A stretch of DNA of 64,000 nucleotides, from positions 89,142,566 through 89,206,565 of the forward strand of contig NC_060251.1 of assembly GCF_921293095.1 (NCBI RefSeq). Direction: 5' to 3'. A program made the translations under genes and the position numbers. Each line of letters begins with the position of its first letter. Positions within the stretch are counted from its first letter, which is position 1. Positions 1-12,006 of this stretch are shown in pieces. The notes beneath the pieces were generated by a model. That model ran no database searches and had not been told where the DNA came from. It was given only the letters and a program-made list of their open reading frames with translations. The stretch comes from Ischnura elegans. Its lineage: Eukaryota > Arthropoda > Insecta > Odonata > Coenagrionidae.

Positions 1-3000
1 ATTCCTATGCAGAAACCCGGTGTATTTTTGTTAATATTACAATTTTCAATGTCCTGATTATAATGGATTTAGTAATTATATAAAAAATTACTTGTTTTTA
101 TTTAGTAGCATAATGAAAGTATTCTCTAAATTCGTTATCAAATTCCATATTGGCTCTATTTATTTGCTACCAAAGCATTTTCCGTAAATTTTTAAATTCC
201 ATGAAAGATAGCTTTCAAATAATTTCACATAATGTTTTGGCAGGAAAACAATTTTATTCAAATATATCAATCAAGTTTTACACCGCCACCTATGGTGAAC
301 AAAATATACCTTTAGTCTCTTGTTTTTAATATCGATATATTTATACGTATATTTGACAATTAATTTGCTCATAAATCTATAATTTATAGGGAATTCGGTA
401 AATCTCATGCAATTAACTGTCATCAACATCTCAAACGTGAAAAGGTTACCTCAGTTTTTACACCGATATGCTGTTCTTTTATGTGACTTTAAGGTAAACG
501 TTGCCCAAGTTTCACCTTTTATAATTTGAAATTTTCAAAATGATAAGATTTGTTTTCAACTGTTAAATCGTCGTAGAATAGGAAAATTACGGTCGGTTGA
601 AAGGTATCGATACACCCTGTAAATGTAGACTGCTTTTCAACCTCTTAATATATAGGATGAGGGAATATTCCTTTGGCAAAATGAGGAGACGTTCGAATAT
701 ATTCGTTCGTTCGAATGTTCGTTCGGTATATGAGTTGTCACCAAGTCTAAAGGAAATGCGTCACAGAAGATTAGTATTAATGACGGGGAAAAACAGCTCA
801 CAAGGCCATTGCCATATACTAAGATGGTAACGTGGCTGGGAAGTGAACGTAGGTGTGTGTCGAGAAGAATAGATAGAATATGTATGGGATATAATATTTT
901 TCCTTACAATTGTTTGTGACCTGTTAGGTTTTAATCGCTAATTTTTTTATGAATACACCTAAACTTTAATATGTTGTTTTCGTCAACCTTGATCAACAAA
1001 CAAGGCTCTGCATTCGTATTCATACTAATATTATAATCGTTGAATGTATTTTGTCATGATTATTGGTGCTTAATCAGTTCTAAATAAATGAGAATGAAAG
1101 TTGCAGTTAACTGTCAAGTATTAAGAGACTTAGATGACTGCTCAAACGATGGTTATTTTTATTTTCTCAACTCATAACAATGCTGATTATCCTGATTTTC
1201 TAGTGAAAAGTATTGCACTTCGGTTTTTCAGCGATGGTAGAAGGGCGTGATTGCGTATTTGTAGGTTTTTGGACTTGTAGAATTTTGGCAAATATTTGCG
1301 TGAAGGTGTATAAATTAAATAAATATATAATCTGTGTTTTAGAGGGGAAAGATCGAATACGATGGAAAAATTAATTAAATTCATGCTAATTTAAGGGTTC
1401 CGAGTTAATGGCGTGGATAAAAATTCAGAGCCGTCGTAACTGGTGCATGAAAATATAATTTAATAAAACAGACTTTCAACCTTTATCTTATGCTTATGAA
1501 ACTATTTATGCTAATGCAATTAATGAAATTGTTAAGGTCATACAACAGGGCTGCTTCACAACTCTCTAGTTGGTTCATAAAAATACATGAAAAATCTCCA
1601 TTGTTTTAATGCAATCTAATTCAATCTCCACTTATTAGTGTAGTGAGAAATATAAGGAAGCCAACTTTCTAATTGATTGCCTCGAGAAAAAAAAACAAGT
1701 GATATTGAACGGGTGTTAATTGTATGCAAGCTTAAATGACTGATGAGCACTGGTGATACAATTTTTTATTTAATTTTCCATAGAACGGCCCTGTGCTAAG
1801 TTTATTATTAAAACCTTTGAAGGAAACTGGATAATTATCCTCAATTATTATTTTTGAAAAATGAAGAGACAGGAAATTATCTCTCATTAAAATTGGCGAA
1901 TAATCGTAGTTTGCCCTCACATTATTAATTTTGTGTTGCATCTTTTCTGGCACTTTGAGGAGAGAGCCATTACCAGAGTACACAGACCCTCTCTCCGACG
2001 AACGCCTGTAAGGGCCTAGTTTTCCCAATATGATCGGCCTTTTTGGATCAATGTAAATCATATACCTTCAATATACAACTGTACCCAATTTATGTCGGAA
2101 AAATCTCCCTCTGTAACCTTCCCGGATTTTGGAAAAATTCTCCATTTATAATAAGCCATTTTTCTCCCCCCATAGTTGCTCTGAGCGGAGGCCCTCAAGC
2201 GAATTACGTTGGTTCTGCTGGTATTCCCCCATAATAATTTAGCTCCTGTAAATTCTGCATGCATGCGTAATGAAATCCCGTTTCCCTTAGGAATAACTTC
2301 AAGCCTCAAAATGGACCTTTATCCTTCCATAACTATAGTTGAACAGGTTTATTCTAAGGATAAACATAGATGAACATAGACGGACAGAGTTCTGCATGCT
2401 TATATAGGCAGAGTTAGCCTAAAATAGGAGAATTAAAGAAGTGAGAACATTGCGAAAAATTCGGATACCCGAATAAAAGCAATTAAAAGCTGCTTATCAG
2501 CACGTCACTCAGGATTGTTAGGAAATTTTCCCGTATAAAAGACTCTACCCTTTTCGAGTAACAAGTCTTCTCGCCTTCTATATTGGTCTTTCACTTCCTC
2601 CTATCCTGTTTATCGTATCTTTTGGTATTAATGAGTCATACAATCTTTTTACGTGTCTCAAAAATCTAACACAATTATTTATTCTCTTTGGTTAAAGTAT
2701 TTACATTTCGTTGCTCCCATACATTGGTATTTCTCGCTTTATCTGCTCTTTTTTTCCTTACCATTGATTTCGAACTCAATCTCCTGCTTTTAATTTATAT
2801 ATTTAGCTTCTGTAAGTGTACAAGTTTAAGTTCCATTTTATGATAACGGCTAAGTCTAAAAAATTATCATTTATGCCTTACTTTGGTATCTTTGCATGCT
2901 ATACATGATGCTAAATGCTCTTACCATATCTCGTCTGGTCATTTATTTAGAAGTTCATGTTTTGTTTCATCATCTACCTCTGTAACTTTCCCGTTTACTA

Positions 3001-3464
3001 TATAAATAGTATCCTCTTCTTTTAATGGCAAACAATTTATGCCATTTTCTACTCAATTTTGTATAGCGAGTATTGAGTTCTCCTATCCACTCATGTGTGA
3101 TACCAATATGGCACCCTGAAACGGGCACGCCTTGAGCACAGGTACATCCAAGGAGGTCGGAATATGCTGGAACTGGCACAATAGGTTCCGAGAGTGGAGC
3201 GAAGTGTGGCAGAAATGGGGGTGGTCGGCTAAAGTGAGCCGCGCATACTTTGAGCAAAATATTGGCAATCTCATAAGGGTCAATGCGAAATATTTAGATA
3301 TATATGTATGTGATATATTTGGTCATTTGTTTTTAAGAAATCAAAATACACTCTCCAACGCACTCAATAAACTTTTTTATTACTTAATTGGTGGGCTTCG
3401 CGAAGTTATAACTCAAACATCTTTTACCAGGGAAAAATTATGATCCATTTCATGTGAAATGTGT
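1..3464. other. Gene-poor AT-rich stretch
   Basis: I see no supportable exon here. The open frames are short, AT-rich in codon use and lack splice or signal-peptide context. The only suggestive item is a possible LINE relic on the minus strand near 2540-2770, listed separately. A moderately GC-rich patch at 3120-3260 is open on both strands, but nothing favours either strand. Confidence 0.5.
2540..2770 (-). mobile_element. Possible decayed LINE reverse-transcriptase C-terminal relic
   Basis: Read on the minus strand, a broken frame contains a stretch of the type R-F-L-R-H-V-K-R followed by L-I-P-K. This recalls the 'GHVxRM...RxPK' block that follows the reverse transcriptase domain in many arthropod non-LTR retrotransposons. 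Frameshifts and stops surround it, and no 3' tail is visible. The assignment rests on one short motif and is weak. Confidence 0.3.
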
Positions 3465-3505
3465 ACATCTAGTATCACCACATTAAATGTGGTGTCACTA
3501 GATGT
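3465..3505. repeat. Short perfect-looking hairpin
   Basis: Arms of 20 bases (3465-3484 and 3486-3505) are complementary at 18 positions around a one-base centre. It could be the core of a small MITE or a chance palindrome. No longer terminal repeat or target duplication was recognised around it. Confidence 0.6.
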
Positions 3506-3834
3506 AATAATAGCCATTCCACTGTACTTCTACTTGTATTTAATTGCAGCCATTTTAAATCTAACGTTCACGCACCGGTCACAATAGTAGTAAAATAGCA
3601 TTTTTACGAGAATATCCCCACGAGTAAAGTGACTAATTGGACACAGAGTTTATAAATTTAATAGCAGTATCACGAAAGATTGGACAAATCTGGTGATAAT
3701 CACCGGCTAAGTGCTAGTGATTATGGCAGGAGTTATGATTTGACTTAGTGCACTCACACACACTGTAAGCTAATTGAGACTAAATGACCGTTCCCTACGT
3801 ACTTTGGTGGAAATCTTTGATATCTAACATAATG

Positions 3835-3945
3835 AAAGCACTTGTCTATTTCCAGACTTATTTATTTCCAGCGCACCAGGTTTCGGTACACAATGCCATT
3901 TTTATGCCTTGAAAATAAAGAAGAGTGGAAATTGACAAGTGCTTT
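3835..3945. repeat. Snap-back palindromic element
   Basis: The ends are inverted repeats: 3835-3854 pairs with 3926-3945 at 19 of 20 positions. The inner part carries the 'ggtttcgg' and 'gtggaaatt' blocks that recur in the other snap-back elements of this window (5274, 19555, 26046, 54569). It has no coding capacity. It is best read as a non-autonomous palindromic repeat. Confidence 0.7.
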
Positions 3946-3950
3946 TATTA

Positions 3951-4350
3951 CAATGGGTTAAAAATTTAACTTCGCTGTGTTCCACAGTACCTACAGTACA
4001 GTATTTATGAAAAGACTCAATCGGTTTTGACCCTTTTAGATCATTATCAAGAGGTGAAATCTTCTCTTGATAATGAGCTGAATAATCAGCTCTCTGTTCA
4101 CCTAAAAGGTCAAATATGATGGATTAAAAAGTAAACAATGTTGTGTTCCACACAGTATTTATGAAAAGAATAAACCGGTTTTGACCCTTCGTTCAGGTTA
4201 TTATCAGGAGGTGAATTTTTCTTTTGAAAATGAGCTGAATAATCAGCTCTCTGTACACCTCTTGATAATGACCTTAGATGGTCGAAACTGATTGAGTCTT
4301 TTAATAAATACTGTGTGGAATACAGCAAAGTTTACTTGTTAATCCATCAT
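3951..4350. repeat. Tandem plus inverted snap-back element
   Basis: Two diverged direct copies of a unit of about 155 bases (about 3951-4110 and 4115-4268) share a start like 'tgtgttccaca', a 'cggttttgaccc' block and an end 'aatcagctctctgt.cacct'. They are followed by an inverted arm (4260-4350) that pairs with the start of the second unit, for example 4116-4134 with 4330-4350. The layout fits a palindromic element with one partially duplicated half. A 'gtcgaaactg' block and an 'ataaatactgtgtggaa' block tie it to the other snap-back elements. Confidence 0.7.
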
Positions 4351-4601
4351 GTTACGATTCCACGGAGTAAACTCGCAAATCATTGATTTCATGCTTTCAT
4401 TAGGTGAAATAATTGAGACTTAACCCAAACATTGTCTAAATAACTAAAATGGCGGAACTCTGACCACGCTCAAATCTCGAAACCAGTGCTTCCAAATATT
4501 CCAACCTCCCTCGGGATCATCTCTTTGTGCTCGTCTACCCTCTCCTCTTCCGCTTCTCTCTTGCTTGACCCTGCACGGGTTAATCTCTTCCCTGTCTCCA
4601 G

Positions 4602-4939
4602 GAAAGGGTGCCTTCTTCTACAGCTTTCGACATGCCGTCCCCGTTTACGTGGCCGTACCTCAGGGCGTCGCGGGTGCGCCGACGCTCGCCCGCCAGCAGC
4701 CGTTTCCCCCCAACCGGCTCTACGTCACCGGAGGAGTTCTTGGCGCGCCCGGTGTCCTCACCGCCCCCGGCGGTCCCGTTCCCGTCGGCCGGTCCATCTC
4801 CGAGAGGGCTTCCCTTCTCGGAGCCATACCGCTGGCTGCCGTCCACGACGCCCAGGTATCGCCGACGCAGAGAGGATCGATTAAGGACCACCAAACACTG
4901 CCTCTGTACATCTCTCCCGTTGAAGTTGAGGAGAACTGA
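4602..4939 (+). CDS. Terminal exon of a probable secreted Ala/Gly/Pro/Val-rich protein
   Basis: This is a GC-rich island in AT-rich DNA. It is preceded by a strong pyrimidine tract ending in CAG at 4599-4601, so the exon begins at 4602 in phase 1. The frame runs 111 further codons to a TGA at 4937-4939. Codons mostly end in G or C, which supports real coding. The product has no cysteine. It starts with an aromatic patch (AFFYSF), followed by Ala-, Gly-, Val- and Pro-rich sequence such as VPVYVAVPQGV, and ends in an acidic tail (EVEEN). There is no start codon in frame inside the exon, so upstream exons must exist to the left; I could not find them. A possible alternative 5' splice site (CAG-GTATCG) lies at about 4855. 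The composition resembles the Ala/Pro-rich part of gene 2, so it may belong to the same class of extracellular structural proteins. I do not recognise the family. Confidence 0.55.
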
Positions 4940-5273
4940 GGCGGGCCAACCGGGAAGGAGGTCCGGTCTGGCGGGTGCCAGACCCCTGAGACCTTAGGAA
5001 GAGCTTTTTGCAGCTGGGAGAAACGTTTTGAAACGTTTCCGCGGACAGGTTCCAGTCCTTTTTTTTACAGAAAAAAGGATAGGGATGAACTCTTATATTT
5101 AGACTGCAGTGCTTTAGTCACATCTATTCGCTGTTCTGTGCGTATTCTGGAAACCAATGGTCCAGACACTGGATTTTCTACGGGGACAACAAAGGTGATG
5201 CTTAAATTTTCACCATGATCACATCAAAACCAGACGCTTGAACGTGGTGGAAGGGCTCCAAATTAGAAATGGT

Positions 5274-5444
5274 AACACTTCGTGACTTCGACCATTTATT
5301 TATAACATTTTGACTAGTTTCGGATATCAAGCCATTATCAAGCACGTACACAACAGCAGCAAAAATTGTTGTTAATATTCTTGTTATTTGTTTGCTAGTC
5401 AAAATCGGTTGTAATTTTATAAATTGTGGAAATCACGAAGTGTT
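5274..5444. repeat. Snap-back palindromic element
   Basis: The left arm starting 'aacacttcgtga' pairs with the right arm ending 'tcacgaagtgtt', and pairing continues with interruptions for about 45 bases up to 'gactag'/'ctagtc'. The centre carries 'tagtttcgg' and a 'ttatcaag' block shared with the other elements of this type. It is non-coding; the minus-strand open frame across it is a by-product. Confidence 0.7.
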
Positions 5445-5449
5445 TTTAA

Positions 5450-6570
5450 TTGCTAATATTTCCTGCATAGTTGTTTGAGGAGTAATGTCCTAGGTGATTG
5501 CTACGCCACGCAGTCGATGTCACTCAGAAAAAGCAGTAATTCAATGGAATATGCGACCTTTTAGAATTTTCATCCTTCGGGGTCAAAATTCATGACAATT
5601 TTAGTATCAATCAATTCATATTATTCTCATTTTGATAGAACATCAATGAAATCTTCGAAGATGAATTCTTATACGGTCACACTTTCCTTTTTATCTGCGC
5701 TCACTCATTAGCCATACCATTTCGGTGGCGCCAAGATTTATCTCGGTGGTTAAATGTTCATCAGGAATATTCTAGCAAAAATCTCTGTTGCCCCGTTGTA
5801 AATCCAGTGTCTATATTCGTGCTCAAAATACTTACTTCGGTTTACCGTACGGTTTTTGCTCCTAGTGCATGATAATATGCGCAAAACTAAAGACAACCGT
5901 TCGGTTACCGAATTATAAGCTTGCCTTTAGGTTGTTTCAATACTCCCTTCGGATGAAAACATGTAACCTTACTCAATTACTGTTTTATGAAAAATGGTTC
6001 TTCTATTAAGGGAATTGTAAAATGTTTCTTGGTCAAAATTTAATTCACTTGCGGAAACACTTGTTATAATTACGGGACTGACTCAGATGCCGAAACTTGC
6101 GTCGTGTGATATGACTGAAGTTTCGGTGGTATGACTTGTCTAGTAGTTAATAAAAATTTTTTCGCTTAAATATGCCGTATTTATTGAAAATTCCCGGTGA
6201 TGCCTTGTCAGAAGCAAACCAGCACCATCTGTATCTTAACATATTTATCCCAGTGATGCGTACAACAATGTATCTGATCGGTTAAAAATAAATGTCCAAG
6301 AATATAATTTTAAAAACCTTAACAGCATCAAATGCTCAAATTCTACGCTCACCTGTTGCGTCGCATATTTTTTTTGTTTTTGCGATGGCAGAAAGAAATT
6401 TGCGAAAAAGTTACGACTTATTCTAGGGCAAGATTGCAGTCTACAATAGAAGATTCTTGCAACTGGAAATTTTGGAGCATAACTAAGGAAGTAAACCATC
6501 AGAACTATTATCTAGAGTATTATTCTGTGTGTCTCTGAAACATGAAATTGACAGCACCATTTACATTGAG
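5450..6570. other. No recognisable feature
   Basis: AT-rich sequence without supportable exons, transposon ends or RNA genes. Confidence 0.5.
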
Positions 6571-6576
6571 GATGGA

Positions 6577-6905
6577 CACATTCGAAGGGTGATGATAAGA
6601 TAGAATGTCGGAGATCCAATAGATCGAACTAGTGACCAATAAGGACGTCCTTGTGAGAGCAGGGAGAAGAGGAGCCTAATGGAAACAAAAATAAGAAAAC
6701 GGAACAACTTAATCGGCCATATCTTGAGGTGTGATGGCCTGGTGAAGACCATAGTCGAGAGAAAAGTGAAGGGCAAAAGAGGAACACCTCGAATGAAATG
6801 TGTGGAGCAGGTAAAGAAGGTCGTAGAAGAAAAAATCTCTGGTGTGAAAACATTTGCTGATGGGAAAAGTAGAAAGCTGCAATAAACCAATCTAAGAATT
6901 GTTGG
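6577..6905 (+). mobile_element. 3' end of a non-LTR retrotransposon (LINE), reverse-transcriptase C-terminus
   Basis: A broken frame reads VTNKDVLVRAG, then IRKRNNLIGHILRCDGLVKTIVERKVKGKRG, then RMKCVEQVKK. This is the characteristic region after the reverse transcriptase domain of a widespread arthropod LINE family ('WTDRVTNEEVL ... GHILRHDGLVKTI ... GKRGRGRPR'). The frame ends near 6885 in an ASNQS-like tail. Another copy of that tail lies at 59440-59545. Stop codons upstream show the copy is dead. The 5' part, including the endonuclease, is missing, as expected for truncated LINE insertions. Confidence 0.85.
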
Positions 6906-9400
6906 CTTGTGATGAAGACTCGCCACTATTTTGTATTGTCTAGTGATTTAAATGCGTTCCATAATGATACTGAAGTACTTAACCATAGTAAATTTAAATG
7001 ATGCTAACACCATTTAAGTTTAATTGTATTCTGATAATTTTACTGGAGAAGTAAGAATGTGGTGACTACGACAATAATCGCAAGAAGTAGTGAGAAGACA
7101 TTCAGTTAATTTTGTTTTGTTTTGAATCAACGAGAAAATTATTTCTGCGCGTAATTATCAAATTTAAGACCAATAGGGTAATCGAATGTAATATAATGGT
7201 TAAGCATGCCTTTGAGTTAAAACAAAGAGGAAAAAGTATCGCAAATTAAAATTACACGTTATAAAAATCATATTTAGCAATTTTAAATTCAATACAAATA
7301 AGATTTAACGAGTAAATGCGAAAAAGACCTGTACTCAAGCCAAATCGCAATCAAATAAATTCCTCCTAGATATTTTAGGATTTAGGGCGACGGTACTCCC
7401 ACGGCGAAAGCTATTAAAACAGTTAGTTGTTAGTTAAACATTCACCCCAATAAAAAGAAAAGAGACTTTTCTCTTCTTATCCAAAGTCTTCAAGACGCAT
7501 GGATTACATTCACCCAAACCACGCCTGTAATCTCGCCTTCCGGGGCAGGTGTTATATCACCCTTTTCATTCAATCGCAAGAGTACTTTATGACTGCATGA
7601 TTTACCTACCCAGCTTTTTGATGCATTTTAAATGAGGCGGAATCAACACGTCTTCCTTTCAGATGTCGAGTGTCGTGATAATTAGCGAGACTGGTTGGCG
7701 CAGATAACAGGAAAAAATCGTAAATCAAATCCGCGGTGCTTTTTAAGCCCTTATCAGCCTCGGAGACTTATATACCCAGCATTGCCAAATTCCCGAAAAT
7801 GGAGAATGAGGGAAATAAAAATTGGCTGGAAATAAATATTTCTTATAGGCTTTTTGCATAATAAGCACCATGCTCAGAACAAAACCAAAATTGATATTTG
7901 CATAGAAATGTGGCGCATTTAGTGTTTCGCTTTTATGGAGCATCTTAAAAAGTGAGTTTATTTCGCTATTAATTCTATAATTAATATATCTTTGAAGTTG
8001 TTTTATTTCGGACGAATCCTTCCTTTAATTGGGTTAATGGTAGGATATAAGTGGAAGGCTAGTAGAACGGAGGGGAGGAACTGTTGTAAAAATTCGTCTG
8101 CTAATGACGGAAGACTAAGAAATAGAGCTATAGTTACAATATTTTGCTATTGCGTTACGACCTAACTTTTGAGTTTCCCAATTCCTCGTCGTTTTGTTGA
8201 CGCTATGTATATTTTAACTGGCAAAATCCCTCACGTTAAATTACTTACCATCTTACTCACTTGGACATCGTGAAAGGGTTCTGGAGTATATGAAATATTA
8301 TGTTATTGGAGACATTGATCCTACATTTCAAGGCGGGAGTCATTTTAAATGTTCAGAATTATTTTAAGGGCGATCTACTACTTCTGGGTATAAATTAAAC
8401 CTATTACATAGTAATTTGGTATGACTTCTCTTCTTTATTAGGTTAGCTTTCTTTATTGATTCGTAGTGAAACACCTTTTTGTTTGCCTTTGACTATGTCC
8501 ATGAAACTCTTTCACTGCCTTCTCTAGCTCCGTTGCCCTGAAATATGTCCTCTTATAATTACCCGGAAATAAAGCTGTAACTGTATGTATCCTTTAATTA
8601 AAACATATAAATTAGCGAAGATAAGAAATTCATTGGTACCGTATAAGAGGAAGCATTGAGTAGCATCTTCCTTCTCATAAAATAATTCAAATTTAAATGT
8701 TGCCCCTGGTAATCTGATTCAACTATACCATGTACAAATATATTCTTTCTCAAAGTTAATCAGCAAGGGATCATAAATCAATAAATTGTTATACTTAAGA
8801 TGCAAAGTTTTATTAAACAGCTGAGAGCATGGATATATAAAAAATTCACATTTTTTTAAAGAGAGAGTGACTTCGCTCATAATGTGACATTTTTTCCATT
8901 CTCGGAATAATATCCCAATGAAACGAAGCACTAGTCAAGCCACGTATAAAATTAGGAACCTTTGCATCTTCGTCGATAGTGAAAATTATTTCTCTTAAAA
9001 ATATAATCATATTAATTGGTCAGTTGTACTTTAATCAGGTTAAGAGTGAAGGAAAAGGCATGCCAATTGATCGCTTGATAATATGAAATACTCTCAAAGG
9101 ATCTTCGGAAGACATAAAAGTATTTCATTCCTTATTTTAAAAATATAATAGCTTATTGATTTCCGGAATTCTAGTTTTACATATTGAAATGCGCGACGGA
9201 TAAATGCTGAGAGTTCACTTTACTTAATGTTTTCATCGATAGTTGAGCAAGAGGTTCTTATTTAATGTTTGTTAAAGTTTGTTTTTAAATGCTCAATAAA
9301 TATTTTGAAGAATAAATAGCACCATTACATGTGGAGGCACAGTAAAATACCGTAAGAAAAAAAATAAATTCTCAAGCGAAAGATAGAATTAGATGTTAAA
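6906..9400. other. No recognisable feature
   Basis: About 2.5 kb of AT-rich sequence downstream of gene 1 with no exon, repeat end or RNA gene that I can support. Confidence 0.5.
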
Positions 9401-9404
9401 TAAT

Positions 9405-9410
9405 TTATTT
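9405..9410 (-). promoter_or_regulatory. Candidate polyadenylation signal of gene 1
   Basis: On the minus strand AATAAA lies about 435 bases after the gene 1 stop codon, and it is the first clear hexamer I noticed there. It would give a 3' UTR of about 450 bases. The hexamer is common by chance in AT-rich DNA. Confidence 0.3.
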
Positions 9411-9844
9411 GGTGAACACGTGTCGAATTTGATATCAAAGTACTTTCTGCCTCAGTGTATGTAATTATGACCGGCATCATAATTTTTTCATGCTCATGTG
9501 AGCTTATGCACGGCATAAAAATAGTGAATACAGTCTTTCTACGATTAAGTGTTTTCTCTAGAGAGAAATCTTTGGCCACCAGGAGCATTTTTCATCATTT
9601 CTGCCCGACAATGCCAAAGGTTAATTGGGGACTCTATGCAGCTTCCACACAGGTCATACTCATGATGCTCAGTCAGCAATGCTTATTGAGCTACCAACGA
9701 TTTTTTAAAGGGTGCCATATTAATATGGGAATTGTTTATCGATCACATTGATAGCAAAGCACCTCAGTTGAGCGATTCATTGAGGGAATTCGCATCATAT
9801 TATCCAAATATAGCACCTCTATTGGCTAGCTTTTTTTCTGGTAA

Positions 9845-10918
9845 CTACTGCGTTTTGTCAGACTGTCCCTTCATAAGCACGTATTCCAGCTCCGTCCTCA
9901 ATGGCCTGGCTCCTGCGGTATTCTTTTGAGAAGGCACCGCAATGGGTTCCAAAGATTCATCCGAGCTGTCTTCCGAGGAATCGCTGCTATCATCCTCGAC
10001 TATCACTTTCTTTGGCGGAAACTTTGTCTCCTTCTTTGCTCCAGCGTCAGGTTTAACTGGAGGAGGCAAGGGAGCTTCCGTTGATTCGCTGTCGTCGCTG
10101 GAGTCGCTGGAATCACTGGAGTCATCATCGCTGCTGTCGTCCTCGTCCACTAGTGGCTTCTTCGCGACGCTATCTTTGCTAACTACTGGCGTCTTGCTGT
10201 CCTTTACTCTAACTGGGGCTTCGACAGACTCGTGTGTCTTCCCACCGTGAAATTTGGCGTCACCCACCATCGCATCTTCGTCTTCGTCACTGTCCACGCC
10301 AGCTGCGTCCACCTTGACCACCACTTCACTGATCTTTCCCGGGGTCTTGGCGGCCTCCCTGACGACAGAAGCGACTTCTTCGGCTACATCCTTGGCAAAG
10401 TGTTCAACGTCCGCTTCCTCGACAACTGGCGATCCCACGTCGTCCTTGTTCATCTCTTTAGTCAGTTCCCTCTGGATTGCGGACTTAACCGCGTGCTCAA
10501 TCTCTTCGCCTTCAATCTGGCTGGTCTGTGCCACCTCAGCTGGTGTGCCTGAGTGAATGTTCATGGCGCGCTGTCTGAGCAGGTCGGAGACGTGCAGGGG
10601 TGGAGCGTCGTACACTGGGGCGACGGCTATCACCTGGTACACTGGCGCAGGGCCGGGCTGGGTCTCATCGGCGGATGTGGGTGGCAGGCTGTTGCGGAAC
10701 TGGTATCCCTGGTATCCAGGGTACTTGTGTTGCAACAGAGAAGAGAAGATTCCAGGGCGAGGAGGGGTGTACTGGTATTTGTACGTGTCCTTGAAGTTCT
10801 GGGCGGCTGAAATAATCTGCTGAACGCCCTGGTTGGCCGACCCGAGGAACGACTGTATTCTGTTCAAGTAGGAGCTGACCAGGTCAGAGAAGGAGCCCAC
10901 TGGATTACCATAGTTGTA
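9845..10918 (-). CDS. Gene 1, terminal coding exon: Asp/Ser-rich secreted protein (residues 87-443)
   Basis: The exon begins after a pyrimidine-rich acceptor ending CAG at 10921-10919. The first codon is TAC in phase 0, exactly matching the phase 0 donor at 11738. The open frame continues 16 codons further upstream to an ATG at 10966, but those codons are the intron's polypyrimidine tract. Residues about 96-128 form a likely amphipathic helix (SFSDLVSSYLNRIQSFLG). Tyr/Pro-rich sequence follows (YKYQYTPPRPG, KYPGYQGYQF). Residues 222-276 are Glu/Lys/Ala-rich and probably helical. Two acidic Ser clusters, at 344-366 and 394-410, are built of DSSD/SDSSD units, which are good targets for secretory-pathway Ser kinases. 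There is no cysteine. Codons are mixed but richer in G/C at third positions than the flanks. I do not recognise the family; an extracellular matrix, eggshell or cuticle component is inferred. Confidence 0.8.
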   Translation of the reverse strand, partial: YNYGNPVGSFSDLVSSYLNRIQSFLGSANQGVQQIISAAQNFKDTYKYQYTPPRPGIFSSLLQHKYPGYQGYQFRNSLPPTSADETQPGPAPVYQVIAVAPVYDAPPLHVSDLLRQRAMNIHSGTPAEVAQTSQIEGEEIEHAVKSAIQRELTKEMNKDDVGSPVVEEADVEHFAKDVAEEVASVVREAAKTPGKISEVVVKVDAAGVDSDEDEDAMVGDAKFHGGKTHESVEAPVRVKDSKTPVVSKDSVAKKPLVDEDDSSDDDSSDSSDSSDDSESTEAPLPPPVKPDAGAKKETKFPPKKVIVEDDSSDSSEDSSDESLEPIAVPSQKNTAGARPLRTELEYVLMKGQSDKTQ

Positions 10919-11738
10919 CTGAGTGAAAGATAAAAGGAGTTTGCAAATTAGAAATATTTTTTGCATCGGTAAGTTAAAGAAAATGTCATTAATCTAACGA
11001 AGTAAGTAAGAGCTACAGTGAAATTTTAAGAATCGCTCATCAAAATTGAGACAAGTTTTAAGTAATTCCAGGCACAAGAATAGGAGGAAAGTTTAAGTTT
11101 GAACTCATTTGAGATATATTCCATAAATCAAAACCATTTAATTTACTTTTTAATTAGGGTAAAAATATAATTAATATCTTTTCGTGTACTTTACTGAGCA
11201 ATGTTTATCGAGGAATTCATTTTTACCATAAAAGGGAAAATTTATATCGACGTTATTCAATAACATGCACTAAGATGTCTTTGTGGTATTGACGAAGTTA
11301 TTTTCAAATAAATACCAAATTTTTAAAACTACTATTTATCAAATCGTCTGGTAAGTATATTGATTCGACGAAACATCATGCAGATCAAATGAGAAAGGTA
11401 GAGGTCAAGAGAGAAGGCGGAATAAAATGATGCATACCTATCGCATGTTATAGTAGCTCCCCTAATTGATTTATTTTTGACCATAATTAGCAAACACTTC
11501 CGTATTAATTGGAATACCTGACTATTTGAATGCGTTTCTTTGCAAAACATATTGTATGCTAGTAGATATTGTTTTGTCTAGACTAGATTTAGCTCATGAA
11601 CGTTTGCAATATTCCTCAACTCAAAAGCAAGCTTTTTAAAAGCGAGACTTAACCGAGGCATCAAACTGACTAAAGATACATCCATATTGTAGAACAGACC
11701 ATTGCTGTTTATTGATCGACACTCTTATCTTTACTCAC
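10919..11738 (-). other. Gene 1, intron 2
   Basis: The intron starts with GTGAGTAAAG at 11738 and ends with a pyrimidine tract and CAG at 10919. Both boundaries are phase 0. It is AT-rich and holds no other feature that I recognise. Confidence 0.75.
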
Positions 11739-12006
11739 GTTGTGCCAAGGGAATGGAGAGTATTTGTTGCCCAAGTTTAGCAGCCCTCCTGACGACGGGT
11801 AGTAGCCAGTAGATTGCTGCAGTCCTCCGAAACGGAAGTAGTTCGGCGGTACTTGTTGGGCGCCATAGGGTGCCGGTTGGGCGTAGACGGTTATCCCATC
11901 ATCGACGTCCAGTGGATCCGGCACCATTACTATGGCTTCACCGTCGGCAGCCAATGCCGACGACAGCGCTGCCAACAGGACTATAGATAGGATCATCCTT
12001 GAGGAC
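11739..12006 (-). CDS. Gene 1, signal-peptide exon (residues 1-86)
   Basis: The acceptor TTTTCCAG precedes 12006. Ten untranslated bases are followed by the start ATG at 11996-11994, the first ATG of the spliced mRNA because the proposed first exon contains none. Residues 1-16 (MILSIVLLAALSSALA) are a textbook signal peptide, with predicted cleavage before ADGEA. The rest is Pro/Gly/Tyr/Gln-rich (VYAQPAPYGAQQVPPNYF, STGYYPSSGG) and ends FPWHN at a perfect donor (AAC-GTGAGT). The longer open frame that runs upstream to 12206 reads through the intron and is not used. With exon 3 it gives a cysteine-free precursor of 443 residues. The strong signal peptide and both splice sites make this a confident exon; the function is unknown. 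Confidence 0.8.

Noticed and set aside
4486..4997. Other open frames on both strands over the plus-strand exon at 4602
   Set aside because: High GC content leaves all frames open. Only the chosen frame follows the strong acceptor and has a natural-looking secreted-protein composition with G/C-ending codons.
9942..10823. Several plus-strand open frames over the gene 1 terminal exon
   Set aside because: They are antisense shadows of the DSSD and Ala/Glu-rich coding sequence; gene 1 has matching splice sites and a signal-peptide exon on the minus strand.
10919..10966. ATG-led start MQKIFLICKLLLSF as a signal peptide for the Asp/Ser-rich protein
   Set aside because: The hydrophobic residues come from the pyrimidine tract of a strong 3' splice site, and the exon fits in phase with the real signal-peptide exon at 11996. 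A minor alternative start is not fully excluded.
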